DNA of 64,000 nucleotides from Novosphingobium resinovorum (GCF_001742225.1 NZ_CP017075.1:3626001-3690000); one strand, 5' to 3'; shown: positions 17,665 through 26,576, numbered from the stretch's first letter. The notes: generated from the sequence alone by a model not told the origin. A program made the numbers and translations.

Positions 17665-17740
17665 GAATTTGCCTCCACCCGTGATGGTGGCGGATAGTAA
17701 TGCATGGCGGGTTGTACGGCGAATACTTGTCGACGAACGC

Positions 17741-18625
17741 CTAATTCGCGGCGATCAGCGTCCATTCATCTTCATTGCGCATTGTAATGCCGCGTTTTTC
17801 AAGATCGAGAAGATGGGCCAATACCGAACGCCCGGCGGCGGGCCAGAGCCTTTCGTCGACGCCCTTGTACATCAGCGGCACCATCGCGGCGATGGAGGTC
17901 ACCCCCGATTCGATCTGGCGCAGGATCTGCCGCTCGCGCTGGCGGCGGTGGCCGATCATCCCGCGCACGAGCTGGCGCGGCTTTGTCACTTCCGGGCCGT
18001 GGGCGGGGTAGTAGACCACGTCCTGCTCGCGCTCGTAGAGGCGGGCGAGGCTTTCCATGTAGGCGGTCATGTCGCCGTCGGGCGGGGAGACGACGCTGGT
18101 GGACCAGCCCATGACATGATCGCCGGTGAACAGCGCGCCGGTTTCCTCAAGCGCGAAGCACAAGTGGTTGGAAGTATGGCCCGGCGTCGTGAGCGCGCGC
18201 AGGGTCCAGCCTTTGCCCGTAACCACCTCGCCGTCGGCGAGCACGCGGTCGGGCGCGTAGTTGGCATCGAACGAGGCATCCGCGCGCGGGCCGTCGTCGC
18301 TCAGCACCAGCGGCGCGCAGCCGACAATCGGCGCGCCGGTCAGCGCGGCGAGGGGGGCAGCGGCGGGCGAGTGGTCGCGGTGGGTATGAGTGCAGCAGAT
18401 CGCCACCACCTTGTCACCGCCGATCGCCGCCATCAGCGCGCCCAGATGCTCGGCCTCGTCCGGGCCGGGATCGATGACGGCCACTTCGCCATCGGTGCCT
18501 ACCAGATACGTCTGGGTGCCGGTGAAAGTGAAGGGCGACGGGTTGCGCGCCAGCACCCGGCGGACCAGCGGGCCGATGGTTTCGGCCACCGTGTAGGGCC
18601 GGTCGATCTCTGCAGCAGCGTTCAT
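17741..18625 (-). CDS. MBL-fold metallo-hydrolase (LACTB2-like)
   Basis: 294 residues. The zinc motif HTHRDHSPAAA (about residue 115), further ligands in TPGHTSNHLCF and in the FTGDHVMGW region, and a C-terminal helical domain (PRQLVRGMIGHRRQRERQIL) place it near LACTB2-type hydrolases, some of which act on RNA. The substrate is unknown. It is followed at 76 bases by the membrane-protein gene on the same strand. The upstream gene is DUF1465 on the same strand, 68 bases away. Confidence 0.88.
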   Translation of the reverse strand: MNAAAEIDRPYTVAETIGPLVRRVLARNPSPFTFTGTQTYLVGTDGEVAVIDPGPDEAEHLGALMAAIGGDKVVAICCTHTHRDHSPAAAPLAALTGAPIVGCAPLVLSDDGPRADASFDANYAPDRVLADGEVVTGKGWTLRALTTPGHTSNHLCFALEETGALFTGDHVMGWSTSVVSPPDGDMTAYMESLARLYEREQDVVYYPAHGPEVTKPRQLVRGMIGHRRQRERQILRQIESGVTSIAAMVPLMYKGVDERLWPAAGRSVLAHLLDLEKRGITMRNEDEWTLIAAN

Positions 18626-18693
18626 GGGCGCGATATGGGGTGGATGAAGCGCCGTGTCGACCTTGAGGGCGGTTATGGCACCGCCGAGTGCCG

Positions 18694-19149
18694 TCAGGTG
18701 CCGGTCGCGACCTCGCCCTCGATCCGTTCTCGAAGCTGCTCGATCGCGCCGAAAGCCGCAGGTGTGGTCAGCCGCCAGAACTGGTCGAGGCGAAGGAGGC
18801 GGTCGTAGAACAGGCGCGTGGCCTCGACGAGCCGGGCGGTGGCGGGCTCCAGAAGAAGGGCATGCGCAGGGTCCGACTGGCGCATCGCGGGCGACAGGCG
18901 GCCATGGCGGCGTAGCTGCAAGTCACTGATCTCGCCGATGAAGTAGGCGCGATGATTGAGCACCCAGGCGATTGCATGCATCATCCGTGTCGTGGTGCGG
19001 AGCCCCTCGCTGGAGAGCGCGACGCGGCCGGGATCTCCGTCGATCCGCCCGGACAAGGTGAACGCTGCGCGCACTTCGTCGGACAGGACGAGCGCCTCGC
19101 AATAGAGCGCCTCGACGATGCGCGGATTGATGGTCGCCGGTTTCGACAT
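18694..19149 (-). CDS. DUF1465 family protein
   Basis: 151 residues. RIVEALYCEALVLSDEVRAA and the segment ALSSEGLRTTTRMMHAIAWV then YFIGEISDLQLRRHGRLSP match the alphaproteobacterial DUF1465 family, largely helical and of unknown biochemical role. It sits beside DUF465 and ptsP genes, an association I believe is common in Sphingomonadales. The ATG at 19149 is the only good start. No membrane segment. Confidence 0.85.
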   Translation of the reverse strand: MSKPATINPRIVEALYCEALVLSDEVRAAFTLSGRIDGDPGRVALSSEGLRTTTRMMHAIAWVLNHRAYFIGEISDLQLRRHGRLSPAMRQSDPAHALLLEPATARLVEATRLFYDRLLRLDQFWRLTTPAAFGAIEQLRERIEGEVATGT

Positions 19150-19287
19150 GGCCCTTCGTATTTCCTACCGGCGAATCGGCGGCAAGCGGGGGCGAATCGA
19201 TAATCCCGCGCAAATATCGCGCTGTCCCTGAACGGCACGGCGGCAGGGTGAACGAAAGTTAATCCTGATCGCTCGAAAACGGCGTAA

Positions 19288-19410
19288 ATCCTCCCTGTCG
19301 CGCAGCGATGGGGAGGGGGACCGCCGCGAAGCGGTGGTGGAGGGGAAGAAAACCCCTCCGTCAGTCGCTTCGCGACTGCCACCTCCCCATTCCTACGGAA
19401 CAGGGAGGAT
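19288..19410. repeat. Dispersed palindromic repeat, family E, copy 3
   Basis: ATCCTCCCTGTCGCGCAGCG at the left and TACGGAACAGGGAGGAT at the right. Inner hairpins are CCGCCGCGAAGCGG and AGTCGCTTCGCGACT. The right arm has diverged (ATTCCTACGGAACAGG) from the perfect match seen in copy 1. Confidence 0.85.
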
Positions 19411-19417
19411 TGCGCGA

Positions 19418-19618
19418 TTACGCGATGATGTCGGGGATCAGGTAGTCCTCGATCTGCGCGATCTGGTCCTTGAGGCGCAGCTTGCGCTTCTTGAGTCGCG
19501 CGATCTGCAGCATGTCGCCGCCGCCACCCGCGTTCATCAAAGCATCGATCGCCGCGTCGAGGTCGCGATGTTCGACTTTCAGGATTTCGAGGCGCTTGCG
19601 CATTTCCTCTTCGGTCAC
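19418..19618 (-). CDS. DUF465 (YdcH-type) small protein
   Basis: 66 residues. EEEMRKRLEILKVEHRDLDA and IARLKKRKLRLKDQIAQIED are the DUF465 two-helix signature, with the highly conserved LKKRKLRLKD. It is divergent from the next DUF465 gene (19869) across a 250-base gap. A family E repeat begins seven bases past its stop. The function is unknown; the shape suggests a coiled-coil hairpin. Confidence 0.9.
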   Translation of the reverse strand: MTEEEMRKRLEILKVEHRDLDAAIDALMNAGGGGDMLQIARLKKRKLRLKDQIAQIEDYLIPDIIA

Positions 19619-19868
19619 GCCGGAATTCCTTAAGTTTCAAGCCTGTGCACGGGCGGGACCGAATCCTGCCGAACGCATGATTCACGCAACTCACCGATAT
19701 GAAGCAAGTGGGGTCTTCGCAAGGTCCTCCGATTGTGGTTCCTTGGTTTTTGCGCCGGCCCACCAGTGTCGAGTCGCCCGATCAGGTCGCTCGTCATGGC
19801 TCTTACGAGAGCACCGTTCGCACACAGTCGCAAGACAAGGGTCCGGCCCCTATAAGGAGGAACGTCCA

Positions 19869-20024
19869 ATGGATAATTCGCACGTCAGCGCTCTGCAGCT
19901 CAAGCATGCCGGTATCGAACGGCAGATCCACGAGGAATTGAGCCGCCCGATCCCTGATGCCGCGGTCGTCCAGTCTCTCAAGAAGCGCAAGCTTCGCATC
20001 AAGGAGGAGATCGGGCGGTTCTGA
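19869..20024 (+). CDS. DUF465 (YdcH-type) very small protein
   Basis: 51 residues. MDNSHVSALQLKHAGIERQI then VVQSLKKRKLRIKEEIGRF shows the same SLKKRKLRIKEEI signature in a shorter frame. A near-perfect ribosome site AAGGAGG lies nine bases before the ATG at 19869, which argues strongly for a real gene and against the longer upstream frame. It is the gene before ptsP, 118 bases away. Confidence 0.88.
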   Translation: MDNSHVSALQLKHAGIERQIHEELSRPIPDAAVVQSLKKRKLRIKEEIGRF

Positions 20025-20142
20025 TCGCCGATCTCAGTCTTGTAGAGGGTCCTGAGCGCGGAGAATTCCACCGGACAACCGGGTAATTCCCGATATCACC
20101 CGCATAAGCTGAATCGACGGCATCCGCTGCGTTCCCAAAGCC

Positions 20143-22443
20143 ATGACTTTGCGTTACGCCAGAAGAATGACCAGCGGAGCCGTCGAAGCAGCCCGAACCA
20201 TTCTCACGAGCCTTCACGAGGTGATGGCCTCGCGCAGCAATGCGCAGACCAAGCTCAACAACGTGGTGGAAGTGATAGGCGAGTGCCTCGATAGCGAGGT
20301 CTGCTCGATCTACCTGCTGCGTGAGGGAATGCTCGAACTCTTCGCCACGCGCGGTCTTGCGCAGGAGGCGGTCCACGTCACCCGCATGGCGGTGGGCGAA
20401 GGTCTGGTGGGCTCCATCGCCGACCGGATCGAGACGCTGAACTTGGCGGAAGCGGCCGCGCATCCCGACTTCATGTACCGCCCGGAAACGGGCGAGGACA
20501 AGTTCCACTCCTTCGCCGGCGTCCCCATCGTCCGCCGCGAACGCGCGGTCGGCGCGCTCTGCGTCCAGCACGTCGAGCCGCGCCGCTACGAAGAGGTGGA
20601 GATCGAGGCGCTGCAGACGGTGGCGATGGTTCTGTCCGAACTCATCGTCAATGCCGACCTCATCGACGAGGAAGATGCGCGCGCGCTCACTGCCGCCCAG
20701 ACCGGGCCGGAGCAGATGCGCGGCCTGACGCTGGTGAAGGGCCTCGCATCGGGCGTCGCCGTCTACCACCAGCCGCGCGTCACCATCGAGCACATCGTCG
20801 CCGAGGATACCGAGGCCGAGCGCCAGCGCGTCATCCTCGCCTTCGACCGCATGCGCGAACAGATCGACCGGATGGCCAACCAGGCCGAGTTCGGCATGGG
20901 CGGCGAGCATGACGAAGTGCTCGAGACCTACCGCATGTTCGCCTACGACGAAGGCTGGACGCGCCGCATCAACGAAGCGATCGACAGCGGCCTGACGGCG
21001 GAAGCGGCGATCGAGCGCGTGCAGCAGCGCACCCGCATGCGCATGCGCCAGATCGACGACCCGCTCCTCGCCGACCGCATGCACGACCTCGAGGATCTGG
21101 CGAACCGCCTGCTGCGGATCGTCTCGGGCCAGATCGGCACGGCGGCTTCGATGGGGTTGCGGAACGACGCGATCCTGATCGCGCGCAACCTTGGCCCGGC
21201 GGAACTGCTGGAATACGACAAGCGGCGGCTCAAGGGCGTGATCCTCGAGGAAGGCTCGCTCACCAGCCACGTCGTCATCGTCGCGCGGGCGATGGGCATC
21301 CCGGTACTCGGCCGCGTGCGGGGCCTGCGCGGCATCGTGCGCGAAGGCGATCCGCTGCTGCTCGACGCCGATCAGGGCACGACGATGGTGCGCCCGTCGC
21401 CCGGCGTGGTCGAGGCGTTCGAGGCGCGTTTTGCGAAGAACCGCGAACGTCAGGCCGTCTATGCGGGCATGCGCGACGTGGCTGCGACCACGCTCGACGG
21501 CACCCGCATCAAGGTGATGATCAACGCGGGGCTGCGTGACGACGTCGCCAACCTCAACCTGACCGGCGCGGACGGCATCGGCCTGTTCCGCACCGAGTTC
21601 CAGTTCCTCGTTTCCGCCACGCTGCCGCAGCGTGAGAAGCAGACGCGCCTCTACCGCGACGTCATGGATGCCGCCGGCGATCGCCCGGTCGTGTTCCGCA
21701 CGGTCGATATCGGCGGCGACAAGACGCTCCCCTACTTGCGCCACGACGACGGCGAGGGAGAGGAGAACCCCGCGATGGGCTGGCGCGCGCTGCGCGTGGC
21801 GCTGGAGCGCGACGCGCTGCTCAAGGCGCAGGCCCGCGCGCTGCTGGAAGCGGCGGCGGGGCGGCCGCTCAATGTGATGTTCCCGATGGTCGCAGAGCCC
21901 TGGGAGTTTGATGCGGCCAAGGCCGTGTTCGACGGTCAGCTCGCCTATCTGCGCCGTCAGAAGAAGGTGCTGCCCGAGGCCATCCGCTACGGCGTGATGC
22001 TGGAAGTGCCCTCGCTGGCCGAACAGCTGGACCTGCTGGCGCCGAAGATCGCGTTCCTGTCGATCGGCACGAACGACCTCACGCAGTTCCTCTTCGCGGC
22101 CGACCGCTCGAACCCCAAGCTGGCCGAGCGCTACGACTGGCTGAGCCCGGCGATCCTGCGCTTCCTGCGCCGCGTCGTGCGCACGCTGGAGGGCACGCCG
22201 GTCGATATCAGCGTCTGCGGTGAGATGGGCGGGCGGCGGCTCGAGGCACTGGCGTTGCTGGGCCTCGGCGTCCGGCGCCTGTCGATCACCCCGGCGGCGG
22301 TCGGTCCGATCAAGGAACTTGTCGGCAAGGTCGACCTGCCCGCGATCACGGCCGCGATGGAGGGGTGGCTCGCCGCGCCGCCAGCCGATTTGCGCGGCAC
22401 GATGACGGCGTGGGCGGCCGAGCGGGACATCGCGATCGACTGA
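20143..22443 (+). CDS. ptsP: Phosphoenolpyruvate-protein phosphotransferase PtsP (enzyme I Ntr)
   Basis: 766 residues: an N-terminal GAF domain (about 20-170), the PEP-utilising phosphohistidine region with the active His in EEGSLTSHVVIVARAMGIPV (about residue 376), and a C-terminal PEP-binding TIM barrel with the Cys in SVCGEMGGRRLEAL. PtsP takes the phosphate from PEP to start the nitrogen-related phosphorelay (PtsP-Npr-PtsN), a regulatory cascade rather than sugar uptake. Npr and PtsN are not in the window. The ATG at 20167 (MTSGAVEAARTI) is a possible alternative start. Confidence 0.94.
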   Translation: MTLRYARRMTSGAVEAARTILTSLHEVMASRSNAQTKLNNVVEVIGECLDSEVCSIYLLREGMLELFATRGLAQEAVHVTRMAVGEGLVGSIADRIETLNLAEAAAHPDFMYRPETGEDKFHSFAGVPIVRRERAVGALCVQHVEPRRYEEVEIEALQTVAMVLSELIVNADLIDEEDARALTAAQTGPEQMRGLTLVKGLASGVAVYHQPRVTIEHIVAEDTEAERQRVILAFDRMREQIDRMANQAEFGMGGEHDEVLETYRMFAYDEGWTRRINEAIDSGLTAEAAIERVQQRTRMRMRQIDDPLLADRMHDLEDLANRLLRIVSGQIGTAASMGLRNDAILIARNLGPAELLEYDKRRLKGVILEEGSLTSHVVIVARAMGIPVLGRVRGLRGIVREGDPLLLDADQGTTMVRPSPGVVEAFEARFAKNRERQAVYAGMRDVAATTLDGTRIKVMINAGLRDDVANLNLTGADGIGLFRTEFQFLVSATLPQREKQTRLYRDVMDAAGDRPVVFRTVDIGGDKTLPYLRHDDGEGEENPAMGWRALRVALERDALLKAQARALLEAAAGRPLNVMFPMVAEPWEFDAAKAVFDGQLAYLRRQKKVLPEAIRYGVMLEVPSLAEQLDLLAPKIAFLSIGTNDLTQFLFAADRSNPKLAERYDWLSPAILRFLRRVVRTLEGTPVDISVCGEMGGRRLEALALLGLGVRRLSITPAAVGPIKELVGKVDLPAITAAMEGWLAAPPADLRGTMTAWAAERDIAID

Positions 22444-22450
22444 ATTGATG

Positions 22451-22478
22451 CTCCGGAACGGCCCGCGCCAGTCCGGAT
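22451..22478 (+). terminator. Possible hairpin after ptsP
   Basis: TCCGGA at both ends is self-complementary across a GC-rich loop (AACGGCCCGCGCCAG). Weak evidence; no T-run follows. Confidence 0.3.
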
Positions 22479-22490
22479 GACGATTTGCCC

Positions 22491-22538
22491 TATAAATTTG
22501 ACCGGAACGGGCGGCGCCTGATTGACTTTATCCGGTCA
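22491..22538 (+). promoter_or_regulatory. Candidate promoter and 5' leader hairpin of the rodZ-like gene
   Basis: TATAAAT at 22491 resembles a -10 box. Just downstream, TGACCGG (22499-22505) pairs perfectly with CCGGTCA (22532-22538), enclosing one of the two possible non-AUG starts (TTG at 22522). The -35 is unclear. Confidence 0.3.
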
Positions 22539-22593
22539 GAAGGTTTGGTTAGGCACCGTTCAGGTCGCATCTACCACGCCAAACGGAGCGGAA

Positions 22594-23565
22594 TTGGAAA
22601 ACGTCGAAACCCAAGGGCTTGCGCGCGGACCGCAGAGCGTCGGAAGCCAGCTTCGTGCGGGGCGTGAGGCGCTGGGCAAGAGCCGCGCGGATATCGCGTC
22701 GCAGACCAAGATCGCCGAACGTCATCTGATCGCGCTCGAGGAGGACCGCCTTGGCGATCTGGCCGCGCGGACTTATGCCGTGGGCTTCGCGCGGACTTAT
22801 GCCCGGGCGGTGGGCCTCGACGAGCAAGTCATCGCCGCCAAGGTGCGCGAGCAGCTCGATCACGAAGCCGGCGACCGCGTCGAATATGTCCCGAGTTTCG
22901 AGCCGGGCGACCCCGCCCGCGTCCCGACCCGCCGCCTCGCGTGGCTGGCGGTGATCGGCGTCATCGTGGTCGTCGGAGCGCTGGTGATGTTCTGGAGCAA
23001 CTTCCTTTCACCCGAAGGCCAGTTGCCCGATCTCGTCGCCGAGCAGACCGCTGCGCCTGCCGCGCCCAAGGCAGCCGCTCCCGTGGCGCCTCCGCCGGCA
23101 CAGGCCAATGGCCCGGTCGTGCTGACCGCGACCGGGGACAAGGTCTGGGTCAAGGTGACCGACGCCAAGGGCGACCAGGTGCTGCAGAAGGAACTCGCCA
23201 AGGGTGAGAACTGGACCGCGCCGACGGCCATCCCCGGCCTGCAACTGCGTACCGGACGCCCCGATGCCCTGCAGATTTCGGTAGGCGGCAAGGCTATCGC
23301 GCCGCTTTCTATCGAGCCGCGCCTCGTTACCGGCGTTTCGCTGGCGGCTGCGGACCTTCTTGCACGCGGCACCGGAGCGGCGGTTCCGGTAGCGCAGGCT
23401 CCGGCAGAGCAGGCTCCGGCCGCCGTGCCCGTACCGGCCGTGACGCGCGCACCTGCTGCCGTGCCGGTGCGCCGCCCGGCTCCGCGTCCTTCCGTCAGAA
23501 CTGCCCCGCGCGAGCCGACCGAGGCCCCGACGCCGGAATCGTTGCTGCCGCCCAGCGCCCAGTAA
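22594..23565 (+). CDS. RodZ-like protein: HTH domain, one membrane helix, DUF4115-like tail
   Basis: About 323 residues. The N-terminal XRE-like fold (VGSQLRAGREALGKSRADIA, KIAERHLIALEEDRLGDLAA) is followed by one transmembrane helix (LAWLAVIGVIVVVGALVMFW), a Pro/Ala linker and a periplasmic beta-rich region (VWVKVTDAKGDQVLQKELAK, GLQLRTGRPDALQISVGGKA). This is the RodZ layout: the cytoskeletal protein binding MreB and controlling rod shape. No in-frame ATG exists near the start. TTG at 22594 has GGAG five bases before it; the open frame begins at another TTG (22522). Confidence 0.82.
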   Translation: MENVETQGLARGPQSVGSQLRAGREALGKSRADIASQTKIAERHLIALEEDRLGDLAARTYAVGFARTYARAVGLDEQVIAAKVREQLDHEAGDRVEYVPSFEPGDPARVPTRRLAWLAVIGVIVVVGALVMFWSNFLSPEGQLPDLVAEQTAAPAAPKAAAPVAPPPAQANGPVVLTATGDKVWVKVTDAKGDQVLQKELAKGENWTAPTAIPGLQLRTGRPDALQISVGGKAIAPLSIEPRLVTGVSLAAADLLARGTGAAVPVAQAPAEQAPAAVPVPAVTRAPAAVPVRRPAPRPSVRTAPREPTEAPTPESLLPPSAQ

Positions 23566-23763
23566 CTGCCCAGTAAAGGCTGCGACCACTCCTTCCGGTC
23601 CGGTGCTTTCCACGACTTCCGACCGCCTCCGGCTCGACAGGCGGGGCCGCCTCGGGCAACACCCGTAGCCGGTCCATTGGTTAATCCCCGGTTTCACCCG
23701 TCGCTGGCATGGCGCGGCCATAGTTTCGGACGGTGATGGTCCCGGCATGGAGATGATTTGGCG

Positions 23764-24747
23764 ATGAAACGTACCCTTGGCGCAATCGGCGGAACCTCCC
23801 GCGCGCGGTGGCTGGCCACGGTAGCGGCGGCCTCGGTCCTGTTCGGCGCGGCTCCGGCCATTGCACAGGACGCCAACACCAACTTGCGGCTCAACAAGGT
23901 TGAGGCCGAAGTGCGCGCGTTGCAGCGCAAGGTCTTCCCGGGCGCCGACGGCAAGTTCTTCGAACCCCAGATCAGCGGCACCCCGACGCCGACCCCGGCC
24001 CCCGGCGCGCCTTCGACCACGCCGCTGTCCGATGTGCTGACACGGATGGACGCCGTCGAAGCCCGGATGGCGCAGCTGACCGCGCAGGTCGAGCAGAACA
24101 CCAATCGTATCGGCCAACTGGAAGCCAAGCTGGCGGCGGCCGCGCCTGCGCAGTCCGATTTCGTGCCCGGTCCGTCAGCGACCGGGCCGATGCCTTCCGG
24201 TTCTGTCCCAGCGTCCTCCGGTCCGGCCCCGCTGCCGATGCCGGTTGCCGCGGCCCCGCGCCCCGCGCCCACGCCTGTAGCGGCGGCACCCAAGCCGACC
24301 GCGCCTTCGAACTCGCGGATCGACGGGGTCAAGGCCATCGTCAAGCCGCAGAGCGCCGATCCCGGCGATGACGAATACAGCTACGGCTTCCGTCTCTGGG
24401 AAGCGAAATACTATCCCGAGGCACAGCAACAGCTGAAGCTCTACCTCGAAAAGTACCCCAAGCATGCACGCGCCAGTTTCGGCCGCAACCTGCTGGGCCG
24501 CGCCTACCTCGACGATGGCAACCCGGGCGAGGCGGCCAAGTGGTTCCTCCAGAACTTCCAGACCGACAAGCGCGGCGATCGCGCCTCGGACAGCCTGCTG
24601 TACCTTGCGGTCTCGATGAAGCAGCTCAAGGACACCAAGCGGGCCTGCATCGCGCTGTCCGAGTTCAGCGAGACTTATGCGGCCGAAGCGGCCGGACGTC
24701 TGGCGGGCATCTACAACACCACGCGCAATGGGCTTGCCTGTAGCTGA
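23764..24747 (+). CDS. CpoB/YbgF-like periplasmic TPR protein
   Basis: 327 residues. A signal peptide (ATVAAASVLFGAAPAIAQDA), a coiled-coil segment (LRLNKVEAEVRALQRKV; VLTRMDAVEARMAQLTAQVE), a long Pro/Ala linker and C-terminal TPR repeats (YSYGFRLWEAKYYPEAQQQL, ASFGRNLLGRAYLDDGNPGE) match CpoB, which couples outer-membrane constriction by Tol-Pal to peptidoglycan synthesis. In many bacteria it follows pal. Here it is far from tol-pal and overlaps tilS by 20 bases. The ATG at 23764 is chosen over TTG at 23758. Confidence 0.85.
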   Translation: MKRTLGAIGGTSRARWLATVAAASVLFGAAPAIAQDANTNLRLNKVEAEVRALQRKVFPGADGKFFEPQISGTPTPTPAPGAPSTTPLSDVLTRMDAVEARMAQLTAQVEQNTNRIGQLEAKLAAAAPAQSDFVPGPSATGPMPSGSVPASSGPAPLPMPVAAAPRPAPTPVAAAPKPTAPSNSRIDGVKAIVKPQSADPGDDEYSYGFRLWEAKYYPEAQQQLKLYLEKYPKHARASFGRNLLGRAYLDDGNPGEAAKWFLQNFQTDKRGDRASDSLLYLAVSMKQLKDTKRACIALSEFSETYAAEAAGRLAGIYNTTRNGLACS

Positions 24748-25723
24748 GGTCGATCGCTTCCGCGCCGATCTTGCCGCGATCTGGCCTGACCGGATCGACG
24801 ACGGGACGGCGCGGTTGGGCATCGCCGTGTCGGGAGGGCCAGACAGCCTTGCCCTGCTGCTGCTCGCCCATGCGGCGCTGCCCGGGCGTGTGGAAGCGGC
24901 AACTGTAGATCATGGCCTGCGTCCCGAAAGCGCGGCCGAGGCGGCGGAAGTCGCCCGTGTCTGCGCCGGACTGGGGGTGCCTCACGTCACGCTGACGGTG
25001 CAAGTCGCGCCCGGCAATGTACAGGCGGAGGCGCGGTTGGCGCGTTATGCCGCCATGGCCGGGTGGGCAGCCGAACGCGGGCTCGCGGCGCTGGCGACTG
25101 CGCATCACGCTGACGATCAGGCGGAGACGCTGCTCATGCGGCTCAACCGGGCGAGCGGCGTGGCGGGTCTGGCTGGTACGCGCGGGCGGGGGAGGGTGCC
25201 GGAAGCGGAGCTGCCGCTGCTGCGGCCAGTGCTCGACTGGCGGCGCATGGAACTCGGCGTGGTGGTCGAGGCGGCGGGACTGGTCGCTGCGCAGGATCCC
25301 AGCAACATCAACGATCGCTTCGATCGGGTGCGTATCCGCAAGGCGCTGGCGGAGGCCGACTGGCTCGACGTTGCCGCCATCGCCCAGAGCGCGGTGCATA
25401 TCGCCGAGGCCGACGCCGCGCTCGACTGGATGGCGGCGCTCGAATGGCGATCCTGCGTGACGAAGGAGCCGATGGGCCTCAAGTACCGCCCGCAGGCGCC
25501 GCGTGCAGTGGCCTTGCGCGTGGTGGCGCGGATCGTACGCGAACTCGACGGTGAGGACGCACGGGGCGGGGCGATCGCACGGCTGGTCGATGGGCTTTCG
25601 CAGGGACAGCCTGCCTCTATCGGCAAACTGGTGGCGCGGCCCAACGCAGGCGGGTGGAGCTTTGCGAAAGCGCCGGTCAGGGCGCCGGTGCGGCGGATCA
25701 AAAGCCCACCCCGCTGCGACTAG
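24728..25723 (+). CDS. tilS: tRNA(Ile)-lysidine synthetase
   Basis: Converts C34 of tRNA-Ile(CAU) to lysidine with ATP and lysine, an essential decoding step. 331 residues. The PP-loop ATPase motif is SGGPDSLALLLLAHA (about residue 35), with VDHGLRPESAAEA, TAHHADDQAETLLMRL and DPSNINDRFDRVRIRK, all TilS signatures. It starts inside the end of cpoB. Its last residues, KSPPRCD, are encoded by the first bases of a family F repeat (CCCACCCC...), so the repeat has altered the C-terminus. Confidence 0.94.
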   Translation: MGLPVAEVDRFRADLAAIWPDRIDDGTARLGIAVSGGPDSLALLLLAHAALPGRVEAATVDHGLRPESAAEAAEVARVCAGLGVPHVTLTVQVAPGNVQAEARLARYAAMAGWAAERGLAALATAHHADDQAETLLMRLNRASGVAGLAGTRGRGRVPEAELPLLRPVLDWRRMELGVVVEAAGLVAAQDPSNINDRFDRVRIRKALAEADWLDVAAIAQSAVHIAEADAALDWMAALEWRSCVTKEPMGLKYRPQAPRAVALRVVARIVRELDGEDARGGAIARLVDGLSQGQPASIGKLVARPNAGGWSFAKAPVRAPVRRIKSPPRCD

Positions 25724-25819
25724 GCGATACATCGCCAACTCTCGCGGCCCTCCCGCAAGCGGGAGGGCGAACACTGCGCTCTCATTCCCCTCCCGCTTGC
25801 GGGAGGGGGCAGGGGTGGG
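25705..25819. repeat. Dispersed palindromic repeat, family F, copy 2
   Basis: CCCACCCCGCTGCGACTAGG, then the hairpins CCCTCCCGCAAGCGGGAGGG and CCTCCCGCTTGCGGGAGG, ending CAGGGGTGGG. It overlaps the last 19 bases of tilS. Confidence 0.85.
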
Positions 25820-25825
25820 CCTTCC

Positions 25826-26464
25826 TCAGCCCCCGATCAGGCTGTCGCCCATGCCGACCTGCTTGCCCTTGGTGATATAGACCTTGTCGCCGATCTTCGT
25901 GGTGTCGAACAGCTTCGCTGCGAAGGCATCGGGCATGCCAACGCAGCCGTGGCTGGCATAGCCCAGCGCCACGTCGGAACCGTGGAGGGTAATGCCGTCG
26001 TTGGTCAGGCGCTGCATGTAGGGCATCGGCGCGCCGGTGTAGATGTTGGAGACGTGGTCCTTGTCCTTCTGGGTGATCGGGAAGATCCCCAGCGGGGTCG
26101 GCTTGTCCGCCGTGCCCAGCAGCACCGCTGCCGCGCCGATTTCGTAGCCGCCGCGGAAGACGGAAATCACGCGGGCCTCGAGGTCCACGGTGACGACGAT
26201 CGGGCCGGGGGGCACGTCATGCTCGTCCCAGTGCCATTCGCCGTACCTTATCGCGCCCTTGATCGGCAGGATGCGCTTGATGACGAAGGGCTCGTCCTTC
26301 GCGGGGACCGATGGTTTCGCGGCAGGTTTGGGCGCGGGTTGCGAGAGCTTTGCTTCGGCCAGCGATGCGGGTGCGGGCTTTTCGGGCTCGGCTGCGACGA
26401 TCAGCACGCCGGCGATGGCGGCAAGGGCGACGAAGCCTGAGGCTAGGAAGATGCGCGCGTCCAC
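25826..26464 (-). CDS. L,D-transpeptidase (YkuD fold)
   Basis: About 212 residues from a GTG at 26464 (VDARIFLASGFVALAAIAGV). An N-terminal membrane anchor or signal helix is followed by a Pro/Lys/Ala linker and a YkuD domain with the catalytic motif GYASHGCVGMPDAFAAKLFD. These enzymes make 3-3 crosslinks or attach proteins to peptidoglycan in the periplasm. The frame is open upstream to 26599 but the early part is low-quality and enters repeat sequence, so GTG 26464 is the best guess. The stop lies seven bases after a family F repeat. Confidence 0.88.
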   Translation of the reverse strand: MDARIFLASGFVALAAIAGVLIVAAEPEKPAPASLAEAKLSQPAPKPAAKPSVPAKDEPFVIKRILPIKGAIRYGEWHWDEHDVPPGPIVVTVDLEARVISVFRGGYEIGAAAVLLGTADKPTPLGIFPITQKDKDHVSNIYTGAPMPYMQRLTNDGITLHGSDVALGYASHGCVGMPDAFAAKLFDTTKIGDKVYITKGKQVGMGDSLIGG

Positions 26465-26576
26465 TTGGTATTGTTCCGATTCCTTTGGTGAATCCGCTTC
26501 TGGCAGGGCGGCCTTAGCATCGCGTAAATGGCGGTTAGGTGCCAGTATAAGTGGTGGAAGGAAGGAGGCAGGAAGG

